Notes: a model not told the origin generated them from the sequence alone. A stretch of 64,000 nucleotides of DNA from Butyricimonas virosa (GCF_025148635.1 NZ_CP102269.1:1178001-1242000); one strand, 5' to 3'; positions 1 to 9,558 are shown, numbered from the stretch's first letter. Program-made: numbers and translations.

Positions 1-505
1 ACACGAACAAACCGATTGCCGCATAAGCACACAACAAAAGATACAATCCCAACAAACCAGACAAAGCCTCACCCCAGCCAAAATTATCGATAACGCATCC
101 GCCAAACAACACCATCACGAATAACACACCCATCAACACTAACCCGTACAACATCATAGACAAAAACTTACCCAAAATAATATGAGTAGACGTCACCGGA
201 GATGCGTACAACAACTTGATCGAACCACTACTATACTCTCTACTCATCAACGACATTGTCAGCAAAGGCATGTAAAGATAAAGATACTGTTGCACTACCG
301 TGAACAAACCTCTCATTCCTCCCAACAAATTGGCTGTCAAAAATCCCCAACTATACCCTAACGTATTTGCCTGTGCTTGTTCTCCAATCAAATCAATAAA
401 CTGCATTCCTACCTGGAACGAGAACACCACTAAAATGAACCACGCAACCGGAGAATAAAACAACGTGGCTAACTCCGCTTTTGCTATTTTATATATTCGT
501 CTCAT
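1..505 (-). CDS. ABC-2 type transporter permease, 3' part cut by window edge
   Basis: The reading frame opens at the ATG at 503-505 (MRRIYKIAKAELATLFYSPV) and runs off the left edge, giving about 168 residues. Visible are a first membrane segment directly after the basic N-terminus (AWFILVVFSFQVG), a long extracytoplasmic loop, and further hydrophobic stretches (LYGLVLMGVLFVMVLFGG; LLGLYLLLCAYAAIGLFV). The segment MSREYSSGSIKLLYASPV is typical of ABC-2/GldF-like permeases: the cytoplasmic loop that contacts the ATPase. The gene lies 28 bp downstream of the ATPase gene, so the two should form one exporter. The substrate cannot be told. The gliding-type label (GldF) is family resemblance only; such pairs are widespread in non-gliding Bacteroidales. 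Confidence 0.85.
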   Translation of the reverse strand, partial: MRRIYKIAKAELATLFYSPVAWFILVVFSFQVGMQFIDLIGEQAQANTLGYSWGFLTANLLGGMRGLFTVVQQYLYLYMPLLTMSLMSREYSSGSIKLLYASPVTSTHIILGKFLSMMLYGLVLMGVLFVMVLFGGCVIDNFGWGEALSGLLGLYLLLCAYAAIGLFV

Positions 506-533
506 AATATCTTACTTCATATTAATTTACATA

Positions 534-1472
534 CTACTTTCTTTTCCCTCTCGCCGCATTTTTCGACAACTGGGCAAACACGGCATCCAATGAACTCTTT
601 TCAATAACCAACTCAATCAAACCCCATCCTCGGGTAACGCACTGCTCGGCAACCCGCTTAGCCGTATCCTGATCTCCGTCATACCGTAAACGGAAACGTC
701 TTTCCGACAACGTCTCCACTTTAGAAATACCCGGCAACATCAAATCACACTCCATCGGAGGCGTATCTAGTTCAAGCAACAACGTGTTCGGCTGAATATA
801 ATTATCAAACTGCTCTATTGTCCCCGAAAAAATCATCTGCCCGTTCTCGATCATCTTGATCTCCCGACACGTGGCCTGTACTTCCGAAAGAATATGAGTA
901 GACAACAACACGGAACGTTCTTCTGCGATCTCCTTAATCAAATGACGCACTTCCACAATTTGATTTGGGTCCAACCCGTTAGTCGGTTCGTCCAGCACAA
1001 CAAACTTCGGGTTATGCACGATCGCTTGAGCAATTCCCACCCGTTGCTGGTAACCACCGGAAAGATTACGCAACACCCGTTTACTGAAATGAGTAATCCC
1101 ACAACGCTCCTTCGCCTCATCCACGGCCGCTTTGATACGAGTCTTATCAACCATATGTAATTCCGCACAATACGTCAGGTACTCGTCCACCGTGAAGTCC
1201 AAATGCAAGGGAGCTTTCTGGGGCAAGAAACCCACGTTCTTTTTCGCCTCCACCGGATTCTCCCGTAAATTAATACCATTTATATAAACATTTCCCTCCG
1301 TCTGTTTCAACACCCCGCAAATAATATTCATCGTGGTCGACTTTCCGGCTCCATTAGAACCCAAAAGTCCCAAAATACCCCGTTGATTAATCTCAAAATC
1401 AATATCTCGGATAGCCCACTGAACACTGTAACGATGAGACAAATGTTCTACTTTTACAATCGAATTTTCCAT
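534..1472 (-). CDS. ABC transporter ATP-binding protein (GldA-like)
   Basis: A 312-residue ABC ATPase. Walker A is GSNGAGKST (about residues 38-46), the signature is LSGGYQQR, Walker B is FVVLDEPTNGLDP and the switch histidine is in LSTHILSEV. After the nucleotide-binding domain (about 1-215) comes a 95-residue C-terminal extension, as in GldA/CcmA-type ATPases that power ABC-2 permeases. It is followed closely by the permease gene at the left edge. It acts at the cytoplasmic face of the inner membrane; the transported substrate is unknown. Confidence 0.93.
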   Translation of the reverse strand: MENSIVKVEHLSHRYSVQWAIRDIDFEINQRGILGLLGSNGAGKSTTMNIICGVLKQTEGNVYINGINLRENPVEAKKNVGFLPQKAPLHLDFTVDEYLTYCAELHMVDKTRIKAAVDEAKERCGITHFSKRVLRNLSGGYQQRVGIAQAIVHNPKFVVLDEPTNGLDPNQIVEVRHLIKEIAEERSVLLSTHILSEVQATCREIKMIENGQMIFSGTIEQFDNYIQPNTLLLELDTPPMECDLMLPGISKVETLSERRFRLRYDGDQDTAKRVAEQCVTRGWGLIELVIEKSSLDAVFAQLSKNAARGKRK

Positions 1473-1538
1473 ACAACAATTTCATTAAATTATTTCATAC
1501 AACGAACTTAAACACCTCTTTTAAATACAGACCGATCC

Positions 1539-1566
1539 TATGCTATCGCTAAAAAGCGATAGCATA
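1539..1566 (-). terminator. Perfect 12-bp stem-loop after operon 1
   Basis: TATGCTATCGCT and its exact reverse complement are separated by AAAA. The hairpin lies 34 bp downstream of the last gene of operon 1 and upstream of the ABC genes, a place where a terminator is expected. On the minus strand the T run precedes the stem rather than following it, so it is not a textbook intrinsic terminator; an RNA-stability stem is the alternative. Confidence 0.45.
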
Positions 1567-1600
1567 AAAAAGTTCTGTCATTATTAATAAACTGCTTTAC

Positions 1601-2515
1601 TTACTCCGAATACTTTGCATTAGCATTTCCGATCTTCTGGAAATCAATGCCATATTCCTCTAGGAAATATTTCTTCAATATATCATGCTTCTTTTTCACT
1701 AGCGGATAAGTCAAATAAGTCGCCCAAGAATTGGACTCCGTTTCCGCATGACTAATCATATTCATCAGATAATGCCTCAAATCATTCGTCCTCGACAATT
1801 CCGTTGTTCCATAAACAATGTAAGTACACCAATCATACACGGATCCGTAAGACTCTTCCATATCTATACTCGGAACAAATCCTCTCGTTCTAGCCTCTAC
1901 TCCAGCTGTAGCCTTCTTGGAATAATCACTCACATAATAAAATTCATCTGGCGCCACAAGTGCTCCGGAATTAATCAAATGCTTCAGGAATTCCTGCTGC
2001 AACACATTTTTAAAAGATTTCTCCACCGCTCCCGATAATGAAACGATATCCTTATTCAATCCCGCAATAGCCAACGTATTCGTGGTCAAATAAACTTTAT
2101 AATAAGTCGCCGGTCTCTCGTACGTATAGGTCTGTTTAATTGAATCCGCCATCAATATCCGGTAAGGTAAATTCTTCTGCAAAAAATCCTCAGGATAAAA
2201 ATCCAACCAGATTCGTTCCATTACATCCAACCAATCCCCGGCATAAACAGGGTCTCCCAATATAGTCCCGTATGAATAATTAGCACTACTACCCACACTC
2301 ACTTGAGTCCAATTAAAATCCTTCTGCGTGTACTCGTACAGAAAATACGAACCATACGTGTTGAAAAGCTCCACGATACGATCATCCGCTGAAGATTTTC
2401 CCTGTGGCAATTGATAACTTCCTACAAATGGAATATCCGGTCCTAAATCCTTATCATCCGAGCAAGCCGTCCACGTGCTTAAAGCGACAAGCACAAAAAC
2501 AAATATCTTTCGCAT
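1601..2515 (-). CDS. Degenerate zinc metallohydrolase-like lipoprotein of a SusCD operon
   Basis: 304 residues with a lipoprotein signal peptide (lipobox STWTACSD, Cys at about residue 18). The overall pattern (DDRIVELFNTYG near the start; VMERIWLDFYPEDFL in the middle) resembles the substrate-import-associated zinc metallohydrolase lipoproteins found beside SusC/SusD in Bacteroidetes. At the place where that family has HExxH, this protein reads LQQEFLKHL: the glutamate is kept but both zinc histidines are replaced (Q and K). It is therefore probably a surface binding protein or pseudo-enzyme, not a peptidase. It is the last gene of operon 1, 17 bp after susD. Family assignment is from pattern memory, not a profile search. 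Confidence 0.7.
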   Translation of the reverse strand: MRKIFVFVLVALSTWTACSDDKDLGPDIPFVGSYQLPQGKSSADDRIVELFNTYGSYFLYEYTQKDFNWTQVSVGSSANYSYGTILGDPVYAGDWLDVMERIWLDFYPEDFLQKNLPYRILMADSIKQTYTYERPATYYKVYLTTNTLAIAGLNKDIVSLSGAVEKSFKNVLQQEFLKHLINSGALVAPDEFYYVSDYSKKATAGVEARTRGFVPSIDMEESYGSVYDWCTYIVYGTTELSRTNDLRHYLMNMISHAETESNSWATYLTYPLVKKKHDILKKYFLEEYGIDFQKIGNANAKYSE

Positions 2516-2532
2516 AATTCTCTTTTTTATGA

Positions 2533-3981
2533 TTATTCTACAACTCCTTGTCTTAAAGGTTCGCTATCAGAAACGTTCTGCACCAATTGACGATTCTTTT
2601 CCATCACACTCGGAGGGATCGGAAGCGTATACATCCGATCCTTTTCCTTCAACGTGTACACCATCTTCGGGGCGGTCTCACTCTCCTGATAAACATGCTT
2701 GATCTCTGGCATACCATAACGCCGCAAGTCAAACCAACGATGTCCTTCAAAACAAAGCTCCAAACGCCGTTCCTTACGAATCGTATCCAATAATGCCACG
2801 GGATCCGTGATATTTACATCTTCATACCCCTCGATACGTTTTTTTCGAAGTTCATTCAAATCAGACAATGCCTCCGCACTTTTATCCGGCATCTGGGCAT
2901 AAGCCTCAGCTCGATTCAAATAAGCTTCCGATAAACGCAAACACTGTCTCGGTTCACCCTCAACACCATACTTATTATAAATATACCCTCTAAACTTTCC
3001 TCCCGCAGCATAATCCTCAATAATATACATCCCCATTCTCTTATCATTAGCCGTATACAAACTCAACAAGTCCGAACTAAAAGTAAAAGCACTACTAAAA
3101 CTAGCGATACTACTTCCAAAAATCCATAAAGTTTCATTCATTGTATAACTATTCATACCCGCAAAATCACCGTCTTCCAAAGAAGTCAGATCACTCAATC
3201 CCTTACCTAAGCGAATAGCCTCCGTAGCCGCTTGTGCTGCATCACTCCATTGTTCCATGTAAAGATACACGCGGGATAATAAAACCTTCACGGCAGGAAG
3301 ATTTATTCGATAATTCCCTATCACGACCTCATATTTCTCGAACAAACGTGCAGAAGCATTCAAATCTTCTAAAATCCGTTCGTATACCTTTTCCACGGTC
3401 TCCCGGGGACCACCGATTTCCTCGTTTACAGCGGAAACCAACTTCAAGGGAACACCCAATGCCGTCTTATTATAATTATAAGGTTCACCATACAAGTTCA
3501 CCAACCAAAAATAATAATAAGCCCTTAATGCCAAAGCCTCGGCCTGCACTTTTTCACGTTCGGCTTCCGTGCCGATTGCATCACCAATATAATCCAACAC
3601 GGCATTACATCCCTTGATCCTCTCGTAAAACTGGTAATATTCCGTGGAAGCCAATACAACTCCTTCGTTCCGTCGGAACATATCCGGCTGCCAAGTAAAC
3701 ATAGGAAACCACGCCTCAGCTTCCGTACTTCCCAAAACATTTCCCACCAATTCCTGTCCCAACCAGTTCATCTCTTTATCATCATCCAACTGGGCACAAA
3801 TCGCCCCGGGATAATTAGACACACTGGGATAACCGCTCCCCATCAGCAACTCGCTAAAATCCGTAACCGTTTTAGGAATAACCTCATCCTGCGATTCTTC
3901 ATTTAAAAAATCGGAACAACCTCCCCACGACAAAGTCCACACCGCAAGAATCACCCACTTAAATATATCTTTTATATTCAT
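2533..3981 (-). CDS. SusD/RagB-family outer-membrane nutrient-binding lipoprotein
   Basis: About 482 residues. The chosen start (ATG at 3979-3981, MNIKDIFKW) gives a normal lipoprotein signal ending in LSWGGC; an earlier ATG at 4003-4005 would overlap the SusC stop (TGATG) and add eight residues before the signal. SusD hallmarks: FLNEESQDEV after the lipid cysteine, helical TPR-like repeats (ALRAYYYFWLVNLYG, LSRVYLYMEQW, AYLNRAEAYAQM), and the C-terminal RRLELCFEGHRWFDLRRYG signature. It should cap the SusC barrel encoded immediately upstream and bind the substrate at the cell surface. Ligand unknown; the lack of carbohydrate enzymes nearby argues against a glycan. Confidence 0.93.
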   Translation of the reverse strand: MNIKDIFKWVILAVWTLSWGGCSDFLNEESQDEVIPKTVTDFSELLMGSGYPSVSNYPGAICAQLDDDKEMNWLGQELVGNVLGSTEAEAWFPMFTWQPDMFRRNEGVVLASTEYYQFYERIKGCNAVLDYIGDAIGTEAEREKVQAEALALRAYYYFWLVNLYGEPYNYNKTALGVPLKLVSAVNEEIGGPRETVEKVYERILEDLNASARLFEKYEVVIGNYRINLPAVKVLLSRVYLYMEQWSDAAQAATEAIRLGKGLSDLTSLEDGDFAGMNSYTMNETLWIFGSSIASFSSAFTFSSDLLSLYTANDKRMGMYIIEDYAAGGKFRGYIYNKYGVEGEPRQCLRLSEAYLNRAEAYAQMPDKSAEALSDLNELRKKRIEGYEDVNITDPVALLDTIRKERRLELCFEGHRWFDLRRYGMPEIKHVYQESETAPKMVYTLKEKDRMYTLPIPPSVMEKNRQLVQNVSDSEPLRQGVVE

Positions 3982-4004
3982 CTCTTCTATTTTAAATTTC
4001 AACA

Positions 4005-7000
4005 TCAAAATGCCACACTCAATGACAACGACATCGTACGCCTAGTGGGCCATCCACCTGTCTCCGGATCAATCCCCTCCCATTTCTTATCGAATACAAT
4101 CATAAATGGGTTAGACATACTTACCCCTAAACTCAAACTATTAGCATGTATGGCTTGCAAAATTTTCTCTCCGAATTGATAATTCAACGATAATTGCGTG
4201 CAACGAATAAAATCAGTATCGGCTACTCGGATATCCGCCAAATTATACATTTGATAAGGAGTTTTATAACTTCCGGATCCCGGTAATGCCAATGCATCTG
4301 TCCGGCCTCGTCCCGGCAAAGAGGGATAAATAGTCTCATCCCCGGGATTTTTCCAACGATTCAACAATTTCCGCGAAACATTTAATTCCGGAGAAGGAAG
4401 CCCTTTTTGGCCATTGGATGTATTATACAAATCCGGGATACGTCCCTGTCCTCCAAACTGCATGGAAAAATTCGCTTGTAACCGCAAATTCTTATAACGA
4501 AACGAGGTTGAAAGCCCTCCACTAAAATCCGGTTCATCCTTACCGCTATAAACCAAATAATTCATAAAATTATCCGTATCCAAATCCAAATTCTTAAACA
4601 GAGGTGTTCCATCCTCCGGGTCAAGTCCGTCAAACTCTAAAGAATAAAAACTTGAATACGACTCCCCGTTTACGATACACGTCCCATTCAAAAAATCATC
4701 CAACGTATTCACCCGTTCATTATTCGTTTGTTTATTTTTCGTAACAGCTGTATTCACTGAAAACTGCCAGGTGAAATCCTTATTCCGAACAGGAACCACG
4801 TTCACGGTTAAATCATACCCCTTATTCTCCATCTTTGAACCGAAAATCACGGAATTTTGCATACCATTCTCCGCCGGCACATCCCTGGATGACAATACAT
4901 CACTATCCTTCTTGAACATATTAGCCACCAAATTCAAACGCCCCTTCAAAAAAGACAAATCCACGCTAAAATTCCACGTTTTTGTTTTCTCCCAGCCCAG
5001 ATTATCATAAGGCAAACTCCTAATGTTTAAAGTATATTGTTTATACTGATTATGGAAACCGCCATCCGAAGCGATCAAATAAGGAGACACGGTTTCCACC
5101 GCCATTCCCTGGTAACCGTACGAGGCCGAAAGATCAAGCCCGTCAATCCAATCCCAACCCGCTACAAAATGTTCGTTCCCCACTCTCCACTTTAAACCAG
5201 CAGACCAGGTAGGACGGAATTTTTTATCCGGATCCTGCCCGAAGCGGTTAGAAGCATCCAAACGGGCATTAAAATTCAACACGTAACGATTATCATACGA
5301 GTAAATGCCCGTAAAATATTCGCTCAAAGAATTATTCTCCCGGTTCACCACCTTACGGTTTGTCCTCATATTCTCATAAAGATCATTATCCAAGGTAGTT
5401 CTCCCGACTGGCGTATAAGTAAGAGGCACACTCGCGAATCCTTCTCCCCGGAACTTCAAATAGCCGAAAGTCTTATTATTTGCCCCCGTTGTTTTGGCTG
5501 AAGTTGCTTCAATACCCAACTGCACGGTAAAACGATGTACATCATTCAATGTTTTGTCATACACTAAACTATTCCGGAAAGTATAAGTCCGTACGGAAGT
5601 CTCCTCCGTGTATAACAAACCACCCCATGGCAAACGGGAAGCTTTTTCTTCCGCACTATTGGCCAACACACTTCCGTACTCATACCCTCTCGTTTGGGTG
5701 ATATAAAACGAATTCTCTGTCGCCCAACTTTTAATATTAGAAGAAGACAAATCGTAAGAAAACACTCCCTGATATTGTAAGCCTGGCAACAACTCCCAAT
5801 TTAAATCCAAAGTTGCGGACAATTTCTTTGAATTATTCTTGTTTCCTGTATTTTTCCGTTCATTAATAATATTATAATTGTACACATTTTTCAAGCTCTT
5901 GACCGTACTCAAGACCCCCATTTTCTCATGATAGAAATACGTCCCGTCCTCATTATATGCGGGAATTACCCGAGAAGTACTATAAGCATAATTAAACGGG
6001 TTCACATCATAAGCAAAACCATCCGTAGTCCGATAACTCCCGTTAAGCATAAAACTCGTACGAAAAGAGGAAGTAAACCTCACCGTCGTGTTCGAACTCA
6101 CCGAAAAATTAGCCATTTCATTCCCGATAGCTTCCCCGATCGTTTCGGAAATATTAATTGAAGTCCGATTAGAAATCTTATCCGACCCACCGGTCACGCT
6201 CAACGAATGTGTATGGCTCACTGAATTTCGGAATAAAATATCAAACCAATCCGTGTTCACTCGTTCCAACCGACGAAACTCCTCTAGCATCTCACTTTCG
6301 GTAATTTCCTTGCTATTCAACTTCGCTACCAATCCCTCATACCCGATAGATAAAATGGAAGACGGGAAAGACACTCTCTCTTCATATATCTCCTGTGACA
6401 ACCGCATCCGTTCCTGTGAATTCATCTGCTCATACAACCCATAATGAGGCCGCTGTCCCACGGTCAACGTACCGCTATATGAAACAGAAGTTCTCCCTGT
6501 TTGAGCTCTTTTTGTCGTGATCACGATTACCCCGTTAGCTGCATTTGACCCGTAAATAGCCGTGGCCGAAGCGTCCTTCAACACAGTCAACGTCTCAATA
6601 TCATTAGGATTTAACCAAGAAATAGCATTGGCTACAATCGTACGCATATCCTCTATATCCCCGGATAAATCTTCCTGCATAGCAATCGGATCGCGCTGAA
6701 TCACCCCATCAACAACCCAAATCGGTTCTTGATTTCCCAGCAAAGTAGAAGTCCCTCTTACCCTAATCTTCGGATTTGCCCCAACTTGTCCCGTATTCAT
6801 ACGAACCGTCATACCGGGAACAACTCCTTGCAACATCTGGTCAATAGAAGTCACGCCAGCCACTTTAATATCATCTACTTTTACGGAAGTTACTGCTCCC
6901 ACATAACTACCCTTATTAATATTCATGTACCCGGTCACTACAACATCCTCCAACGTTTTCACATCCTCCTTCATCACCACGTTAATCGTATCCTTCCCGG

Positions 7001-7583
7001 CATAAACAATTTCCTGTGTCAACATTCCCACGAACGAATACACCAACGTAAACTTTTTCGGGGCATTCGGAATCGTCAACGAGTACTTTCCATCATGCCC
7101 CGTTGCTGTTCCGATAGCCACCCCTTTCATCTGCACAGTCACGCCGGGAAGAGGCTGTTTTTTCGTATCAGAAACTTTTCCCGTTATAACGATCTTCTTT
7201 ACTTCCTTATCTTCCTGGGCATCCCGAGGCCGCACAACAATCATATTTCCGTTAAAAACGTACGTCAAATCTGAATCCTTGAAAACAGACATCAACACCG
7301 ACTCAACGGTTTCATTCTCCACGTCCAAAGATATTTTCCCCAGAGGCTTTACTTGCTCTATATTAAACAAGAAATAAAGCTTCGTCTGACGTTGAACCTC
7401 ATCGAACAACTCCTCCACACCCACGTTCTTCATTTTCAAGCTCACGCGTTCCTGTTGCGCCAAACTATTGGCAGACAACGAAAGCGTAAAGCAACAAGTG
7501 AGTAAAAAAAACAGTTTCATAATTACTAAAATTTTACGCCATGGTCTTTTAAAAAAAGAATGGCACAATCGTTTTTTTTTCAT
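4005..7583 (-). CDS. SusC/RagA-family TonB-dependent transporter with STN domain
   Basis: 1192 residues. Order: basic N-terminus and signal/membrane segment (about 16-42), STN domain (about 45-120) that signals to the FecR partner, carboxypeptidase-regulatory-like beta-sandwich (about 132-205, VSDTKKQPLPGVTVQMKG), TonB box region (LEDVVVTGY, about 211-219), plug (IRVRGTSTLLGNQEPIWVVDG; LKDASATAIYGSNAANGVIVITT) and a large beta-barrel ending in an aromatic residue (LSVAF). Together with the next gene it forms a TonB/ExbBD-driven pedal-bin importer. The STN domain plus upstream fecIR genes mean that transport is probably sensed and fed back to the sigma factor. The start codon overlaps a TAnnTTTG element on the other strand (see 7596-7692). 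Confidence 0.95.
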   Translation of the reverse strand: MKKKRLCHSFFKRPWRKILVIMKLFFLLTCCFTLSLSANSLAQQERVSLKMKNVGVEELFDEVQRQTKLYFLFNIEQVKPLGKISLDVENETVESVLMSVFKDSDLTYVFNGNMIVVRPRDAQEDKEVKKIVITGKVSDTKKQPLPGVTVQMKGVAIGTATGHDGKYSLTIPNAPKKFTLVYSFVGMLTQEIVYAGKDTINVVMKEDVKTLEDVVVTGYMNINKGSYVGAVTSVKVDDIKVAGVTSIDQMLQGVVPGMTVRMNTGQVGANPKIRVRGTSTLLGNQEPIWVVDGVIQRDPIAMQEDLSGDIEDMRTIVANAISWLNPNDIETLTVLKDASATAIYGSNAANGVIVITTKRAQTGRTSVSYSGTLTVGQRPHYGLYEQMNSQERMRLSQEIYEERVSFPSSILSIGYEGLVAKLNSKEITESEMLEEFRRLERVNTDWFDILFRNSVSHTHSLSVTGGSDKISNRTSINISETIGEAIGNEMANFSVSSNTTVRFTSSFRTSFMLNGSYRTTDGFAYDVNPFNYAYSTSRVIPAYNEDGTYFYHEKMGVLSTVKSLKNVYNYNIINERKNTGNKNNSKKLSATLDLNWELLPGLQYQGVFSYDLSSSNIKSWATENSFYITQTRGYEYGSVLANSAEEKASRLPWGGLLYTEETSVRTYTFRNSLVYDKTLNDVHRFTVQLGIEATSAKTTGANNKTFGYLKFRGEGFASVPLTYTPVGRTTLDNDLYENMRTNRKVVNRENNSLSEYFTGIYSYDNRYVLNFNARLDASNRFGQDPDKKFRPTWSAGLKWRVGNEHFVAGWDWIDGLDLSASYGYQGMAVETVSPYLIASDGGFHNQYKQYTLNIRSLPYDNLGWEKTKTWNFSVDLSFLKGRLNLVANMFKKDSDVLSSRDVPAENGMQNSVIFGSKMENKGYDLTVNVVPVRNKDFTWQFSVNTAVTKNKQTNNERVNTLDDFLNGTCIVNGESYSSFYSLEFDGLDPEDGTPLFKNLDLDTDNFMNYLVYSGKDEPDFSGGLSTSFRYKNLRLQANFSMQFGGQGRIPDLYNTSNGQKGLPSPELNVSRKLLNRWKNPGDETIYPSLPGRGRTDALALPGSGSYKTPYQMYNLADIRVADTDFIRCTQLSLNYQFGEKILQAIHANSLSLGVSMSNPFMIVFDKKWEGIDPETGGWPTRRTMSLSLSVAF

Positions 7584-7590
7584 ACATTTG
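7583..7590 (+). promoter_or_regulatory. Antisense -7 element (TACATTTG) at the susC1 start codon
   Basis: TACATTTG matches the Bacteroidetes -7 consensus TAnnTTTG and points away from the gene, towards the FecR stop codon. Its first base is part of the susC start codon. No TTTG is found 19-21 bp upstream, so the -33 box is weak or absent. The same element sits at the same place in the other three receptor genes of this window. Confidence 0.4.
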
Positions 7591-7595
7591 TACTT

Positions 7596-7692
7596 AAAGT
7601 TATTAATACCTCAACAAGAAACTACGCCAAATAGTTTCTGTTGTCCTTAATTACAAACGGGAAGTACGCCAAATACTTTCCGTTTTTATTTT
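7596..7692 (+). ncRNA. Candidate cis-antisense RNA over the susC1 leader
   Basis: Predicted transcript of about 97 nt from the TACATTTG element to a T-rich run. It contains two hairpins: 7612-7624/7632-7643 and 7656-7666/7674-7684, both with the identical seven-base loop CGCCAAA. The second stem is followed by TTTATTTT, the form of an intrinsic terminator on the + strand, and this tail overlaps the FecR stop codon (7686-7688). On the minus strand the same stems would lie in the fecR-susC spacer without a T run after them. Gene position matches the DonS-type antisense RNAs reported for sigma/anti-sigma-controlled loci of Bacteroides fragilis. No expression data; a minus-strand mRNA stem is the alternative. 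Confidence 0.45.
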
Positions 7693-8858
7693 GATACAAT
7701 AATCGTCTTTCCCTGGATGGAAAACGTTACCCCTGTCGACAAGGTAATCGCCTCCAAAATCACACTGACATCTTTATACCGTTCCATATACCCCGAGAAA
7801 TGCAGTTCTTTCACGGAAACTGTTTGATAAAAAACATTCATATCATACCAGTTTGACAAAACAGCAAGAATATCTTCCAATCTCTGATTTTCAAAACGGA
7901 AAATGCCATCCTTCCAATCCGTGTAAACGGCTACATTTACATCCTTCACATCAACCTTCGTATTTCCTTGCTTAAACTCGGCCATCTGCCCGGGCCTGAT
8001 CACGCTCTCCATCCCTGACGACAAAACCTTGACCCCGATACTTCCCTTGACCAATACGGTTTGAATGTTCCCTTCTTGGTGAGTATTCACGTTAAAAGAA
8101 GTCCCGTACACTCGCACCTCCACACCTTCCATTTCTACAAAAAACGGACGCTCGGGATCTTTGGCTACCTCAAAATAAGCCTCTCCCGACAAATACACTT
8201 TACGTTCTTTTTCATCAAATTTAACAGGATACTTCATTCTAGTAGCCGAATTCAAATACACCAATGTCCCATCCGCTAATCTTACTTTATACTCACCACC
8301 GCGAGGAACCTCAAGCTCGTTGAAACGGATCTCGTCTACATTTTTTCCCTCGGAAGAAGTATATACCAAACGATCTTTTTCCCCGGTAACCGTTATCTCC
8401 TTGTCCTCCGAAATCACCCCTTCTTCCTCTTCCTTCAAAAATACCTTCCGCCCGTCATCCAAAACCAACACGGCTTGCGAACATCCCGGCTGAATTGGTG
8501 CAACAGACGAAGCTACTATAGAAACCTGTTCTGTTTCATGCATCAACTTCCACGACCCCACGACTAAAATAGGGAATAACAACACGGCTGCATATTTCCA
8601 CCAGTTCCCAATACTTCTCGAGGAGACTTTCCTCACACGTTTTTCAAAAACAGAGAAAGCCTTTGTATCATTGATCTTTTCATAAACATATCGTTCTTTC
8701 GAAAATAAATCCTCTTGGCAAATTTGTTCAAATAATTTTCTATTTCGAGGCGCCTCTTCACACCAGTCCTCTAATTCCTGCCGTTCCTCCTCGGTAATAT
8801 CTCCAAGCAAGTATAGCTGTAACAAGCGAACAATTCTATCGGAATATTGATGCTCCAT
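7686..8858 (-). CDS. FecR-family anti-sigma factor
   Basis: 390 residues from the ATG at 8856-8858 (MEHQYSDRIVRLL); a longer frame upstream begins only with a TTG. Layout: cytoplasmic N-terminal part that should bind the sigma factor (acidic, EEERQELEDWCEE), one membrane helix (about 87-104, YAAVLLFPILVVGSW), then the periplasmic FecR domain (VPRGGEYKVRLADGTLVYLN; GEAYFEVAKDPERPFFV; VYGTSFNVN) and a C-terminal DUF4974-type domain (LEDILAVLSNWYDMNVFY). It receives the signal from the STN domain of the transporter encoded next and controls the sigma factor encoded just upstream. Confidence 0.93.
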   Translation of the reverse strand: MEHQYSDRIVRLLQLYLLGDITEEERQELEDWCEEAPRNRKLFEQICQEDLFSKERYVYEKINDTKAFSVFEKRVRKVSSRSIGNWWKYAAVLLFPILVVGSWKLMHETEQVSIVASSVAPIQPGCSQAVLVLDDGRKVFLKEEEEGVISEDKEITVTGEKDRLVYTSSEGKNVDEIRFNELEVPRGGEYKVRLADGTLVYLNSATRMKYPVKFDEKERKVYLSGEAYFEVAKDPERPFFVEMEGVEVRVYGTSFNVNTHQEGNIQTVLVKGSIGVKVLSSGMESVIRPGQMAEFKQGNTKVDVKDVNVAVYTDWKDGIFRFENQRLEDILAVLSNWYDMNVFYQTVSVKELHFSGYMERYKDVSVILEAITLSTGVTFSIQGKTIIVSK

Positions 8859-8954
8859 TTGATAATTTTTGCACCATATACAACCATGATACAAAAACGG
8901 GGTATCCTAAATTCATCTTTTTTTCAAAAAAAATCAAAAAAGATTCACACAACC

Positions 8955-9521
8955 TTATAAATCAATGATATTCAGAATTATTAACAAATAATACGACTTA
9001 CCTAACCGCTCACGTAAAAAATACATCGCCTTCTTTTTCTGTGTTTTTACCGTTTCTACAGAAAGTTCCAATATTTGAGCTATCTCCTCGTTCTTTTCGC
9101 CCTGCAAATGCAATTTAAACACTTGACGACAACGCTCCGGCAGTTCATCCACGGCCCGATGTAACGCCCGATACATCTCTTCCCGCATCAACCGGTAATC
9201 CTCATCCTCTTCATCCTGTTCCCACAATAAAATCTCTGCATGTCGCCGCTCAACCTCTTGATGTTTTAAATAATTTAAGCAACGATTTTTGACCGAATCA
9301 TACAAGAATGCCCGAAACCCGTGATATGAATTATACTTTTTATCACTCTCCCAAATAGCAATAAAAACCTCCTGCACAACATCTTCCGCCACTTCCTGTT
9401 GCTTCACGTAACGCAGAGCATATAATACCAGATAACGATAAAATGTACCAAATAACTCACGGAAAGCTGGCATTTGCTTTCTATTTATCTGGTCTATAAA
9501 CTCATCTGGTAACATTCCCAT
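8955..9521 (-). CDS. FecI-like ECF sigma factor
   Basis: 188 residues. Sigma region 2 is visible as FRELFGTFYRYLVLYALRYVKQQEVAEDVVQEVFIAIWE in two pieces (about 17-55), followed by AFLYDSVKNRCLNYLKHQ; region 4 is LPERCRQVFKLHLQGEKNEEIAQIL with the recognition helix SVETVKTQKKKAMYFLRERL. It should direct RNA polymerase to the transporter operon when released by the FecR-like protein encoded 96 bp downstream. First gene of operon 1. Confidence 0.94.
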   Translation of the reverse strand: MGMLPDEFIDQINRKQMPAFRELFGTFYRYLVLYALRYVKQQEVAEDVVQEVFIAIWESDKKYNSYHGFRAFLYDSVKNRCLNYLKHQEVERRHAEILLWEQDEEDEDYRLMREEMYRALHRAVDELPERCRQVFKLHLQGEKNEEIAQILELSVETVKTQKKKAMYFLRERLGKSYYLLIILNIIDL

Positions 9522-9558
9522 GTCTCTCTAATAATTGTTTGCCCACATTACTTCATGG

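Noticed and set aside
6729..7274. 181-codon + strand frame opposite the STN/plug region of susC1
   Set aside because: Antisense shadow with His/Asn/Arg-rich composition; the susC reading on the other strand is certain.
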